Shown here piece after piece: positions 14,524 to 22,323 of a DNA stretch of 58,984 nt (positions within the stretch are counted from its first letter, which is position 1; each line of letters opens with the position of its first letter). This DNA comes from an uncultured Ruminococcus sp. GTDB lineage: Bacteria; Bacillota; Clostridia; Oscillospirales; Acutalibacteraceae. The notes beneath the pieces are model-generated. The model searched no databases, was not told where the DNA came from, and saw only the letters and a program-made list of their open reading frames with translations. Made by a program: the position numbers and the translations under genes. The stretch spans positions 1 to 58,984 of the forward strand of contig CADBHB010000020.1 of the NCBI GenBank assembly GCA_902794395.1, written 5' to 3'.

Positions 14524-15996
14524 TTACGCAGCAAAGTATACTTTTGCAGCCTGGCTATACTCATACATTGCTCTACTAATGGTATCGGTGTTGTCAGCAG
14601 CGAGTCTGGCGTTGAGATACTTGTAGATGCAAACTTTGTAAGTCTTGTTGTTGCTGAACTGTACGGTATGAACGCTGTCCATATCCTTAGCAGCAATGTC
14701 GGAAACCTTAAGAAGAACGAGTCTCTTTCCGCCCATCTTAGCTCCGGTGTCTACAAACTCAGCGGCCTGACCGTCGATAGTAGCGGAAGCATTGGCGAAC
14801 TTGGTTTCGTCAGTGACCTTGTAATAAAGGTTGATAGCATTCTGCTGACCGAGCTCTGCACCGTCTCTGTACAGGCTGAGACCGAGATCGGAAACAGTGG
14901 GATGAGAAGCGCTTACGCCTGCGGGAACATCGATGCTGCTCATGGGAGCCAGAGTGCTGTCAATGTTCTTGTTAGCGAGGTTGTCAGTGAACTTGTTGGT
15001 GTACAGCTGGCTGTATCCGCCGTAGTTAAGAAGCGCCTTGAAGAGGTTGTTCTTGTTCTGGTCGGTGGAAGTAGCCAGAGAATCCAGGATAACTTCCTCG
15101 AGAGTCAGGCTTCTGGTAGCGAGAACTTCGTTGCCCTGCTTAACGGTGATAGTTACGGGCTGGGTCAGATAGGAAGCCATCAGGAAGTAGGTGCGATAAC
15201 GAACGGAAACGCCGTTGACCTTACCTGCAGCGGGGATCTTGGTGTACTGAACAGTGCCGTCCTCGGAATCATCGGGACCGTCGAAGGTAACAGACAGGCT
15301 GCTGGCTGTGTAACCAGCGGGAGCGCTGCGGAACATGAACTGGAAGCCAACCTTACCCTTGAGGTTTGCGCCGACAATATAAAGGAAATCATCCATGTTG
15401 TCGTCAGCCTCGGGATAAACAGCAGCAGTAGAAGCAGCGGTCATAGCAGCGTCATCGTCGAGAACGCCGTCCGAAACGAAGATAACGTCTCTGGCGGAGG
15501 AAGTACCAAGCTGGGCAGTACCTCTGAGGGTATCTACAGCAAGATTAACAGTGGTGTCACCGGAACCGATAACATCAAATACAACTGTCATGAAAACAGC
15601 GCCTTGGGAGAAATCAAAACCGGTCTGGAAGTCAGAAGCCACGAAGGGGATTCTGCCGTCGGTCTTGGTCAGGTTTACGGCGAGAGTGCTGTTAAGGTTG
15701 GGGCAAACGGTAGCAGCAGTCTGACCCGCATGAATTGCAAGAACGTTCTTGTCATAGGTCATAACGCCCTGTGCGTTGATGATGGGGGTCGCTGTAGTCA
15801 GGTTGTAGGTAACAGTAACGGTCTCGGTAGTACCGGGGGTGTACTCGATGGTGCCCGCCGCTGTACCTAAGTTGGATGTGTAGGTAACGGTGTTTGTCTC
15901 CGCAGCGCTTGCAGTGCTAATGCCGAGTACGGATACCATACCGACGATCATCAGCAGAGAAAGCAGAACGGAAACGGTTCTTTTCATTGCTCTCAT
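14524..15996 (-). CDS. Secreted cohesin-like domain protein with unassigned C-terminal region
   Basis: A 490-residue exported protein. The signal peptide (VSVLLSLLMIVGMVSVLG, cleavage after ASA) is followed by a beta-rich domain at about residues 32-180 with cohesin-like signatures: TVTVTYNLTTATPIINAQGV, YDKNVLAI, and a late VFMTVVFDVIGSGDTTVNL strand. The remaining ~290 residues, starting DDFLYIVGANLKGKVGFQFMF and ending ISRAMYEYSQAAKVYFAA, match no domain I can name. No dockerin, sortase motif or membrane anchor is visible. GAGGAG (16005-16010) 8 bases away supports ATG 15996. Codon use is visibly biased and the promoter is strong, suggesting high expression. It could receive dockerin proteins such as the amylase, but binding is inference. 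Confidence 0.78.
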   Translation of the reverse strand: MRAMKRTVSVLLSLLMIVGMVSVLGISTASAAETNTVTYTSNLGTAAGTIEYTPGTTETVTVTYNLTTATPIINAQGVMTYDKNVLAIHAGQTAATVCPNLNSTLAVNLTKTDGRIPFVASDFQTGFDFSQGAVFMTVVFDVIGSGDTTVNLAVDTLRGTAQLGTSSARDVIFVSDGVLDDDAAMTAASTAAVYPEADDNMDDFLYIVGANLKGKVGFQFMFRSAPAGYTASSLSVTFDGPDDSEDGTVQYTKIPAAGKVNGVSVRYRTYFLMASYLTQPVTITVKQGNEVLATRSLTLEEVILDSLATSTDQNKNNLFKALLNYGGYSQLYTNKFTDNLANKNIDSTLAPMSSIDVPAGVSASHPTVSDLGLSLYRDGAELGQQNAINLYYKVTDETKFANASATIDGQAAEFVDTGAKMGGKRLVLLKVSDIAAKDMDSVHTVQFSNNKTYKVCIYKYLNARLAADNTDTISRAMYEYSQAAKVYFAA

Positions 15997-16060
15997 GTTA
16001 ATTGCTCCTCTTCTAAAAAATTTTTTCCGATTTAAGGCTTTCAGCCTACTATCTAGCACT

Positions 16061-16089
16061 ATTATATCATACATAAACAAAACTAGCAA
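16061..16089 (-). promoter_or_regulatory. Sigma-A promoter of the cohesin-like gene
   Basis: Minus strand: TTGCTA (16084-16089), 17-base spacer, TATAAT (16061-16066). The ~58-base leader contains a small AGGCT/AGCCT hairpin around 16034-16048. Confidence 0.85.
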
Positions 16090-16209
16090 TTGACCAAAGC
16101 AAATTCTTTTGTAAAAAAAACGGGGGGTTATTTGTCAAAACTCACGGAACAAATAGCAATCTGCACAAACTCAGCATTGTTTTTTGTTTAGTTTTAACAT
16201 AATTGATTT

Positions 16210-17019
16210 TTAACCAAATATTTCGGGATTCATTCTGCTGAAATGGAATATGTACTGCTGGGCTATGCCGCCGTATTCCCCGAAATCCGACGGTGTCATC
16301 TCGGGAAAGAGGGTCTCGAGAGCGCGCTTCATCCACACATCTACCGGGAACGCCTCCACTCGGTGCATACCGAACAGCAGCGTGCAGTCGGCTACCTTGA
16401 CGCCTACGCCGGTTATCTTCATCAACTCAGCGCGCGCGTCCTGATACGGCGCAGAGCGGCAAAGCTCCAGATCTACCTCGCCTGAGCTGACCTTTCTGGA
16501 AGCATCCACAAGGTAGCGCGCGCGGAAACCGGCGCGAAGCGGAGCCAGATCCTCCACGGTGAGCTTGCAGAGAGTTTTTGCAGAGGGAAAGGTGAAGCTG
16601 CCGTCGGGCAGCGGCTCGCCGAAGTTCTCGCACAGCCGCCCAACTATGCCCTTTATGCGCGGGATGTTGTTGTTCTGCGAGATAATAAAGGTGCATAGCG
16701 TTTCAAAAGGTTCCTGCCGCAGTATGCGTATGCCCGAAGCGTAGGACGCAGCTTCCTTCAAAACAGGGTGCAGGCAGCTAAGCTCCGCGCGTATGCGTGT
16801 GTAGTCGGTGTCGAGGTCGAAGTATGACCTCCAAAGCTCGCGGTCGCTCTCATCCGCACCGTCGATCAGCAGGCTGTCGTTTTCCGTGCGGGCGGTGACG
16901 CTTTTGCCGAAGGCTACGCCGCTAAAGGCGCCGTCGGGCTGCTCCGTCCAGCGAAAGCACTGTCCGCAGTCGAGTGTTTGGGATAGATCAAGGTCGGCAA
17001 TATGCTCAAAAATAATCAT
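16210..17019 (-). CDS. ogg: 8-oxoguanine DNA glycosylase / AP lyase (OGG1-type)
   Basis: Bifunctional base-excision repair enzyme of 269 residues. An OGG1-type N-terminal domain (CGQCFRW near residue 20) precedes the HhH-GPD domain, where ITGVGVKVADC holds the catalytic lysine and FPVDVWMKR the essential aspartate, in the same order as human OGG1 K249 and D268. The region QNNNIPRIKGIVGRLC is also family-typical. An extended -10 (TGCTATAAT, minus strand, TATAAT at 17048-17053) lies about 30 bases upstream. No functional partner lies nearby; the gene stands alone, divergent from the next one. Confidence 0.92.
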   Translation of the reverse strand: MIIFEHIADLDLSQTLDCGQCFRWTEQPDGAFSGVAFGKSVTARTENDSLLIDGADESDRELWRSYFDLDTDYTRIRAELSCLHPVLKEAASYASGIRILRQEPFETLCTFIISQNNNIPRIKGIVGRLCENFGEPLPDGSFTFPSAKTLCKLTVEDLAPLRAGFRARYLVDASRKVSSGEVDLELCRSAPYQDARAELMKITGVGVKVADCTLLFGMHRVEAFPVDVWMKRALETLFPEMTPSDFGEYGGIAQQYIFHFSRMNPEIFG

Positions 17020-17123
17020 AAAAGTTTTCCGTCACAATTTTGTATATATTATAGCAGATTTGTACCGTTTATGCTATACTTATTTTATCAGATTTCAAGG
17101 CTTCGCTGTTAAACCTGCACGAA

Positions 17124-17157
17124 TTATGGCGTTATTTTTGGCAATACCGCCTAATTC
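17124..17157. repeat. Stem-loop containing the GGCAATACCGC motif (copy 1)
   Basis: GGCAATACCGC at 17140-17150 lies in an imperfect inverted repeat (AATTATGGCGTTAT against ATACCGCCTAATT). The same 11-mer recurs at 22278 and 30492. Confidence 0.5.
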
Positions 17158-17215
17158 GGTTGTTCAGAGCGCCTTAACGCTTTACCGTATTAATAAATGA
17201 AAGAGAGTGGATCAG

Positions 17216-17908
17216 ATGAAAGAAACGATCGTCACCATACCTATCAATGATTTGTTCGCGCCCAAAGACGGCTGCCCGCTGTGCCGCATGGAGCGGATGC
17301 TTGAGGAACAGTACTGCGAGTTTATCACGGGCGACGCTATGATGGAGCCGAGCGTGCGCATCGAAACCAACAAAAAGGGCTTTTGCCACCGCCACTTTTC
17401 CCGAATGACTCAGGTTGGTCAAAAGCTGCCCAATGCGCTGATATTGGAAAGCCATTTGCAGGAGATAATAGAAAAGCATGTGCCGCAAAAAAGCGGAAAG
17501 CCCGACAAAAAGCAGCTTGAGGCGCTGAAAGATATGCTTGGCAGCTGCTATGTCTGCGACCGTGTGGACAGAGATATGCACCTTTTGATGGCGACGGTGT
17601 TCGCGGAATGGACAAAGGGCGGCGAGTTTCGCCAAACCTTCCGCGACCAGCCGTTCATCTGTCTTGACCACTACCGCCTGATGATGGCGGCGGCTATGGC
17701 TAAGGGCGGCGTGCCCTCAAAGCAGCTTGCCGACTTCCACGCGGATGTGCTGGCGCTCACAGGGAAATATCTCGAGAGCCTCAAAAGCGATATAGACCAC
17801 TTTGTGACTATGTTCGACTACCGCAGCAAGGGTCAGGAGTGGGGCACCTCGGTGGACGCGATAGAGCGCAGCATTGAGTTTTTGACCAAAGAAAAGCCGG
17901 AGGCGTAG
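17216..17908 (+). CDS. Conserved cysteine/histidine-rich protein (DUF6062-like)
   Basis: Soluble protein of 230 residues without signal peptide or membrane segment. Repeated Cys/His elements are spread through it: CPLCRME near residue 22, GFCHRHFSRM near 62, CYVCDRVDRD near 110, and FICLDHYRLMM near 147. This suggests two similar metal- or heme-binding halves (CxxC then C-x-x-H). I recall this layout as the DUF6062 family of Clostridia, with modest certainty. GTG 17207 is in frame upstream, but ATG 17216 follows the purine-rich AAGAGAG. It is monocistronic, closed by a terminator. The function is unknown. Confidence 0.72.
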   Translation: MKETIVTIPINDLFAPKDGCPLCRMERMLEEQYCEFITGDAMMEPSVRIETNKKGFCHRHFSRMTQVGQKLPNALILESHLQEIIEKHVPQKSGKPDKKQLEALKDMLGSCYVCDRVDRDMHLLMATVFAEWTKGGEFRQTFRDQPFICLDHYRLMMAAAMAKGGVPSKQLADFHADVLALTGKYLESLKSDIDHFVTMFDYRSKGQEWGTSVDAIERSIEFLTKEKPEA

Positions 17909-17926
17909 TACGGCGCAAAGCAGCGA

Positions 17927-17958
17927 GGACGGGTCATGCAGACTCGTCCCGCTTTTTT
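17927..17958 (+). terminator. Rho-independent terminator after the Cys/His-rich gene
   Basis: GGACGGGTC (17927-17935) pairs with GACTCGTCC (17941-17949), one G-U pair, loop ATGCA, then T6 at 17953-17958. The T-run touches the hydF stop on the other strand. Confidence 0.85.
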
Positions 17959-19144
17959 ATGTCTTGTTTAGTATGTCGGGAAAGATAGACAGGGTGCGCT
18001 TCAAAATGCCCTGCATATAGGCTAGGGCGGTGCCGTAGTTGGTGAAGGGCACGCCGCTGTCGGCGGCAAAGCCACGGCGGTACTGCACCTCGCGCTCATT
18101 GAGCATACAGCCGCCGCAGTGGATGACCAGGTCGTAAGGCGACAGGTCGTCGGGAAAGCCCTTGCCCGACGCGGTTTCTATTATAATGTCTTTTCCGGTG
18201 TATTTCCGAAGCATGCGCGGCAGCTTTACGGTCCCGATGTCGTCGCACTGGCGGTGGTGGGTGCAGCCCTCGGCTATGAGGACTCGGCTGCCGTCGCTTA
18301 GGTCGTCTATCGCCGCCGCTCCGCTGACCGCCGACTTTAAAAAGCCCTTGTAGCGCGCCATCAGGATGGAAAACGAGGTGAGCGGCACGGTCTCGGGGAC
18401 GAGGTCCTTTACCTTGCCGAAAACCTGGCTGTCGGTGATGACCATAGCGGGAGGCGACAGGAGCTTTTGCAGGGTGAGCGAAAGCTCGGTGTCGCGGCAG
18501 ACGACGGGAATGGCTCCCGAATCGAGCAGGTCGCGGATGGTCTGCTGCTGCGGCAGGATGAGCCTGCCCTTGGGCGCCGCCTTGTCGATAGGCACCACGA
18601 GCACCACGCAGTCGCCAGCGCTGACCAGATCACCGCACACGCGGTTGGTGTTGTCGGTCTTGACCAGACGCGCGACGGTTTCTTTTAATAATTCTATATT
18701 GGAATTTTGCAACGCACTGACGGCTATGCCGTCGGACATCACTTCCCCTGTAAGGTCGCTTTTGTTGTAGGCGATCACATAGGGGATGTTTTTTTGCCTG
18801 AATATCCCGAGCAGCTCCTCGTCGGCAGGGGTCTTGCCGACGGAGCCGTCAACGACCAGCACGGCGATGTCGACGCGGTTGAGCACCTGCTTGGCACGGC
18901 GCACACGCTCCTCGCCGAGGGCGCCCTCGTCGTCAAAACCCGGGGTGTCGATTATCATTACGGGACCGAGCGGCAGCAGCTCCATCGCCTTTGAAACCGG
19001 GTCGGTGGTGGTGCCCTTGACGTCGGACACCACGGAGAGCTGCTGGTTGGTAAAGGCGTTTACAAGGCTGGATTTGCCCGCGTTGCGCCTGCCGAAGAAG
19101 CCGATGTGGACCCTCTCGCCGGAGGGAGTGGCGTTTAATGACAT
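17957..19144 (-). CDS. hydF: [FeFe]-hydrogenase maturation GTPase HydF
   Basis: Scaffold GTPase that assembles the 2Fe subcluster of the H-cluster and delivers it to apo-hydrogenase; 395 residues. GTPase motifs are GRRNAGKSS near residue 17, DTPGFDD near 62 and NKSD near 127. A middle dimerisation domain follows, and the C-terminal [4Fe-4S]-binding domain has CTHHRQC and, about 45 residues later, HCGGCM, the CxH...HCxxC pattern of HydF. It is the last gene of the (TM1266-like)-hydE-hydG-hydF operon, 55 bases after hydG. No hydrogenase structural gene occurs in the window, so the target enzyme must be encoded elsewhere. Confidence 0.96.
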   Translation of the reverse strand: MSLNATPSGERVHIGFFGRRNAGKSSLVNAFTNQQLSVVSDVKGTTTDPVSKAMELLPLGPVMIIDTPGFDDEGALGEERVRRAKQVLNRVDIAVLVVDGSVGKTPADEELLGIFRQKNIPYVIAYNKSDLTGEVMSDGIAVSALQNSNIELLKETVARLVKTDNTNRVCGDLVSAGDCVVLVVPIDKAAPKGRLILPQQQTIRDLLDSGAIPVVCRDTELSLTLQKLLSPPAMVITDSQVFGKVKDLVPETVPLTSFSILMARYKGFLKSAVSGAAAIDDLSDGSRVLIAEGCTHHRQCDDIGTVKLPRMLRKYTGKDIIIETASGKGFPDDLSPYDLVIHCGGCMLNEREVQYRRGFAADSGVPFTNYGTALAYMQGILKRTLSIFPDILNKT

Positions 19145-19199
19145 GGTATCACCTGCTATTTGGAAGTTGGTTTTTTAGTTTTTGGTTTTGTTACAGGCT

Positions 19200-20627
19200 T
19201 TAGAATCTAAAGTCGCGCTTGCCGTTGTTTTTGATTTCCTCTATATAGTTTTCGGCTATTTTGCGCACCTTTTCCTTGGGGATGTTCAAAAGCTGTTCGG
19301 CTATGACCTTTTCGCCTATGGCGCGGGTCTCGGGCGAGGCGTAGTCTACAAGGTATTCCTCAAGGGTCATAAGGGCGTTGGGATGGCAGCAGTTTTGAAT
19401 CTGTCCGCTCTTGCACAGGGACATGAAGCGGTCGCCTGTTCTGCCCTCGCGGTAGCAGGCGGTGCAGAACGACGGAATGTAGCCCAGCTCCATCAGCCAG
19501 CGCACGACCTCGTCGAGGGTGCGGCGGTCGGAAACGTCGAACTGGGCGGAGTTGTCCTCCTCCTTTTCCTCCTCGACATAGCCGCCGACGCTGGTGCGAG
19601 AGCCGCCGCTGATTTGAGAGATGCCCAGACGCAGGGCTTTTTTGCGCACCTCGGCGCTTTCGCGGGTGGAGATTATCATGCCCGTGTAGGGCACGGCGAT
19701 GCGGATAATGGCGATAAGCTTGGCGAAGGTCTCGTCGTCGATGCCGTTGTCAAAGTCCTCGGGGTCGATGTCGTCGGCGGGCTGGATGCGCGGCACGCTG
19801 ATGGTGTGGGGTCCCACGCCGTGAACGGCTTCGAGGTGCTCGGCATGCATAAGCAGTCCCGCCAGCTCGTAGCGGTAGAGCTCAAGTCCGAACAGCACGC
19901 CGAGTCCAACGTCATCGATGCCGCCCTCCATGGCGCGGTCCATCGCCTCGGTGTGGTAGGCGTAGTTGTGCTTGGGTCCGGTGGGATGCAGAGCCTCGTA
20001 GCTCTTTTTGTGGTAGGTCTCCTGAAAGAGGATGTAGGTGCCGATGCCCGCGTCGTGGAGCTTTTTGTAGTTTTCCACAGTGGTAGCGGCGATATTGACA
20101 TTGACGCGGCGGATGGCGCCGTTTTTATGCTTGATGGAATAGATGGTGTCGATGCACTCGAGGATGTACTCGATGGGATTGTTTACGGGGTCCTCGCCCG
20201 ATTCGATGGCAAGGCGCTTGTGACCCATGTCCTGAAGCGCGATGGCTTCTGCCTTTACCTCCTCCTGCGTCAGCTTTTTGCGGCAGATATGCTTGTTTTT
20301 GGCGTGGTAGGGACAGTAGACGCAGCCGTTGACGCAGTAATTAGAGAGGTAAAGCGGTGCGAACATCACTATGCGGTCGCCGTAGAAGTCCTTTTTGATC
20401 TGCTCGGCGAGGGCGTAGATCTCTTTTACCTTTTCCGCGTTGTCGCAGGCGAGCAGCACGCTTGCCTCGCGGTGAGTGATGCCCTTGCGCAGCCTTGCCT
20501 TTTCGATGATCTCGTCGACAAGCGCGAGGTTGTCCTTGTTTTCGTCGGCGTAGGCAAGAGACGCCATGATCTCTTCGTCGTTGATGAATTCCTCAGCCTT
20601 GAGGGATTTGGGGTCGTAGATAGCCAT
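19200..20627 (-). CDS. hydG: [FeFe]-hydrogenase maturase HydG (tyrosine lyase)
   Basis: Radical SAM enzyme that cleaves tyrosine to give CO and CN- ligands of the H-cluster, 475 residues. The radical SAM cysteines are C98-x3-C102-x2-C105 (CVNGCVYC). The C-terminal domain that binds the auxiliary cluster is recognisable from CTACYREGRTG and the following CKSGQIQNCC, distinguishing it from ThiH. GGAG lies 8-10 bases before ATG 20627. It sits between hydE and hydF with short gaps (about 55 bases each), which hold A/T-rich filler sequence but no evident promoter. Confidence 0.97.
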   Translation of the reverse strand: MAIYDPKSLKAEEFINDEEIMASLAYADENKDNLALVDEIIEKARLRKGITHREASVLLACDNAEKVKEIYALAEQIKKDFYGDRIVMFAPLYLSNYCVNGCVYCPYHAKNKHICRKKLTQEEVKAEAIALQDMGHKRLAIESGEDPVNNPIEYILECIDTIYSIKHKNGAIRRVNVNIAATTVENYKKLHDAGIGTYILFQETYHKKSYEALHPTGPKHNYAYHTEAMDRAMEGGIDDVGLGVLFGLELYRYELAGLLMHAEHLEAVHGVGPHTISVPRIQPADDIDPEDFDNGIDDETFAKLIAIIRIAVPYTGMIISTRESAEVRKKALRLGISQISGGSRTSVGGYVEEEKEEDNSAQFDVSDRRTLDEVVRWLMELGYIPSFCTACYREGRTGDRFMSLCKSGQIQNCCHPNALMTLEEYLVDYASPETRAIGEKVIAEQLLNIPKEKVRKIAENYIEEIKNNGKRDFRF

Positions 20628-20684
20628 ATTGATTACTCCTTTTGCAAATTAAAAATTGAAAACGGATAAATTTGGGGCGGCGCG

Positions 20685-21749
20685 TCAGACAATCGTATCC
20701 GAAGGCGCACCGCAATAATCGCCGCGGGAGGTGACGATTTGATAGCCGATGGACTGTATACGCCGTTTAAGGCAGACAAGGCACTCGGCGGCTTCCTCAC
20801 CGTTGCAGATTTTGTTGTCGTAGATAGCGTAGTCCTTGCGGTGTTCCACGGGAGACAGGTTGGGCATGACGACGTTGGCGCCGTGCAGGATACCCAGCTC
20901 TCTGCCCTTGGGGTGGATGGTGCCCAGTGCGGTGGTCGCGGGCAGGAGGATACGCGGGTGCATAAGCCGTATGACCGAGAGCAGCGTGAGCGTCAGGTCA
21001 AGGCTGCCCTGCGGAAAATCGCGGAAGGGCGAGTCCTTTTGCGGGATGAACGGTCCTATGCCGCACATCTGCGGCTCAAGGCGCTTTAAAAAGAGCAGAT
21101 CGTCCGCAAGGTTTTCGGTCGTTTGATAGGGCGAGCCTACCATGAAGCCCGCGCCTGTCTGGTAGCCGATGCGCTTGAGGGCGAAAAGCTGCCGCTGCCG
21201 CTCCTCGCCGCGCATACTGTCGGGGTGCAGCTTGGCGTAGTGGGCAGAGTCGGCGGTCTCGTGCCGCAAAAGGTAACGGTCGGCGCCCGCGTCGAAGAGT
21301 TTTTGAAAGCTCTCCTCTCCCCTTTCGCCGAGCGAAAGGGTGATAGCGCAGTCGGGATGGCGTGTTTTGACGGCGCGGATGATGTCGCAGACGACCTCGT
21401 CGGTGAAGAAGCCGTCCTCGCCGCCCTGCAGCACGAAGGTGCGGAAGCCGAGGGCGTAGCCCTTGTCGCAGCAGGAGAGAATCTGCTCCTCTGTAAGGCG
21501 GTAACGCACGGCGTTTTGATTGGAACGGCGCAAGCCGCAGTAAAGACAGTCGTTCTTGCAGACGGAGGAGATCTCGATAAGCCCGCGGATATAGATTTTG
21601 TTGCCGAACACACCTTGCGCGGTCTCCTGCGCGGCTCGGCGCAGGGCTTCGCGGTCGCTGTCCGTGATTTCGTTAAGCAGGAAAACCAGCTCCTCACGGG
21701 CGGCGGTGTGTTGAGTTTTCAGTTTTTCGATAATGGTTGATACTGTCAT
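20685..21749 (-). CDS. hydE: [FeFe]-hydrogenase maturase HydE
   Basis: Radical SAM enzyme acting in synthesis of the dithiomethylamine/organometallic precursor of the H-cluster, 354 residues. C64-x3-C68-x2-C71 (CKNDCLYC) binds the SAM cluster. The barrel segment LRHETADSAHYAKLHP and the C-terminal SPVEHRKDYAIYDNK region are typical of HydE rather than biotin synthase. The start overlaps the stop of the upstream regulator by 4 bases, so the genes are co-translated. The length matches the family. Confidence 0.96.
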   Translation of the reverse strand: MTVSTIIEKLKTQHTAAREELVFLLNEITDSDREALRRAAQETAQGVFGNKIYIRGLIEISSVCKNDCLYCGLRRSNQNAVRYRLTEEQILSCCDKGYALGFRTFVLQGGEDGFFTDEVVCDIIRAVKTRHPDCAITLSLGERGEESFQKLFDAGADRYLLRHETADSAHYAKLHPDSMRGEERQRQLFALKRIGYQTGAGFMVGSPYQTTENLADDLLFLKRLEPQMCGIGPFIPQKDSPFRDFPQGSLDLTLTLLSVIRLMHPRILLPATTALGTIHPKGRELGILHGANVVMPNLSPVEHRKDYAIYDNKICNGEEAAECLVCLKRRIQSIGYQIVTSRGDYCGAPSDTIV

Positions 21750-22003
21750 TTTTTTGAATAAGCGGTTTTGACGGTGGCGCCCTGCAGCCTGCCCAGGCGT
21801 CCCGAGATGTTGTTGATGATGTTTTGGTCGGCATCGACCACCACGCTGATGATGCTGATGTCCTTTTCGCGGTAGGGGATGCCCATTCTGCCGATTATAC
21901 TGTCGGCAGCATCATGGAGGATGCCGTTGATGTCGGGCACACAGGATGGCTCCTCCACGATGATGCTTATGACCGCCACACGGGTCTCAGTAGATGTGTT
22001 CAT
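21746..22003 (-). CDS. TM1266-family iron-only hydrogenase system regulator
   Basis: Small ACT-like/ferredoxin-fold protein of 85 residues. Homologs of this type (TM1266, 'iron-only hydrogenase system regulator') almost always precede hydE. Visible are TRVAVISIIVEEPSCVPDIN, the helix LHDAADSIIGRMGIP and the second strand ISIISVVVDADQNIINNISG. It overlaps hydE by 4 bases at the 3' end. No DNA-binding domain is present, so any regulation would be by ligand- or protein-binding; that role comes from family naming, not from experiment I can cite. Confidence 0.87.
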   Translation of the reverse strand: MNTSTETRVAVISIIVEEPSCVPDINGILHDAADSIIGRMGIPYREKDISIISVVVDADQNIINNISGRLGRLQGATVKTAYSKK

Positions 22004-22145
22004 GTTATCACTTCTTTATTTTTTCAGAATATATAATGAAAGCCTGTGAAAGAGGTTGTAGGGACGCTGCATTTTGAAAAGCACGAACGTCTGACGCGCC
22101 GTTGATGCGCACTCTTTGCCAAAAGACGGTCACCAAAGGCGCGAC

Positions 22146-22174
22146 AAAAAAAGCGGCGAGCAAAAGCTCACCGC
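22146..22174 (-). terminator. Terminator upstream of the hyd operon (end of the ydj-like transcript)
   Basis: On the minus strand GCGGTGAGC pairs with GCTCGCCGC (22153-22174, one U-G pair), loop TTTT, then seven U (A7 at 22146-22152). It insulates the hyd operon from the transcript reading through the TPM gene. Confidence 0.85.
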
Positions 22175-22269
22175 CGTAAGTGCATGCTGACGCGCCCGCT
22201 GTGCGGGTGCGTAAAAACAACGGTCTCGGCGTCAATGTAATTTCCGCCTTGAGCTTGCTTGATATTTAT
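22168..22269 (-). other. Startless open frame, possible gene remnant
   Basis: A 33-codon open frame (including AQGGNYIDAETVVFTHPHSG) ends in a TGA embedded in the terminator stem but has no ATG, GTG or TTG start. The 320-base gap 22004-22323 otherwise holds that terminator and the repeat at 22278-22321. It may be the 3' end of a decayed gene or chance. Confidence 0.25.
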
Positions 22270-22277
22270 TTAGTTTA

Positions 22278-22321
22278 GGCAATACCGCGTAAGTCTTGTG
22301 CGTGCCGACGCGCGGTGCTGC
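22278..22321. repeat. GGCAATACCGC ... GCGGTGCTGC element (copy 2)
   Basis: GGCAATACCGC (22278-22288) and GCGCGGTGCTGC (22310-22321) are imperfectly complementary ends of a short element, sharing both ends with the element at 30492-30582. Confidence 0.55.
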
Positions 22322-22323
22322 TT

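Noticed and set aside
14461-15870. 469-codon open frame on the plus strand
   Set aside because: Antisense to the cohesin-like gene, Ser/Val/Gly-rich with no family resemblance.
22008-22235. 75-codon minus-strand frame upstream of the TM1266-like gene
   Set aside because: It runs through the terminator stem and lacks a ribosome binding site; composition is not protein-like.
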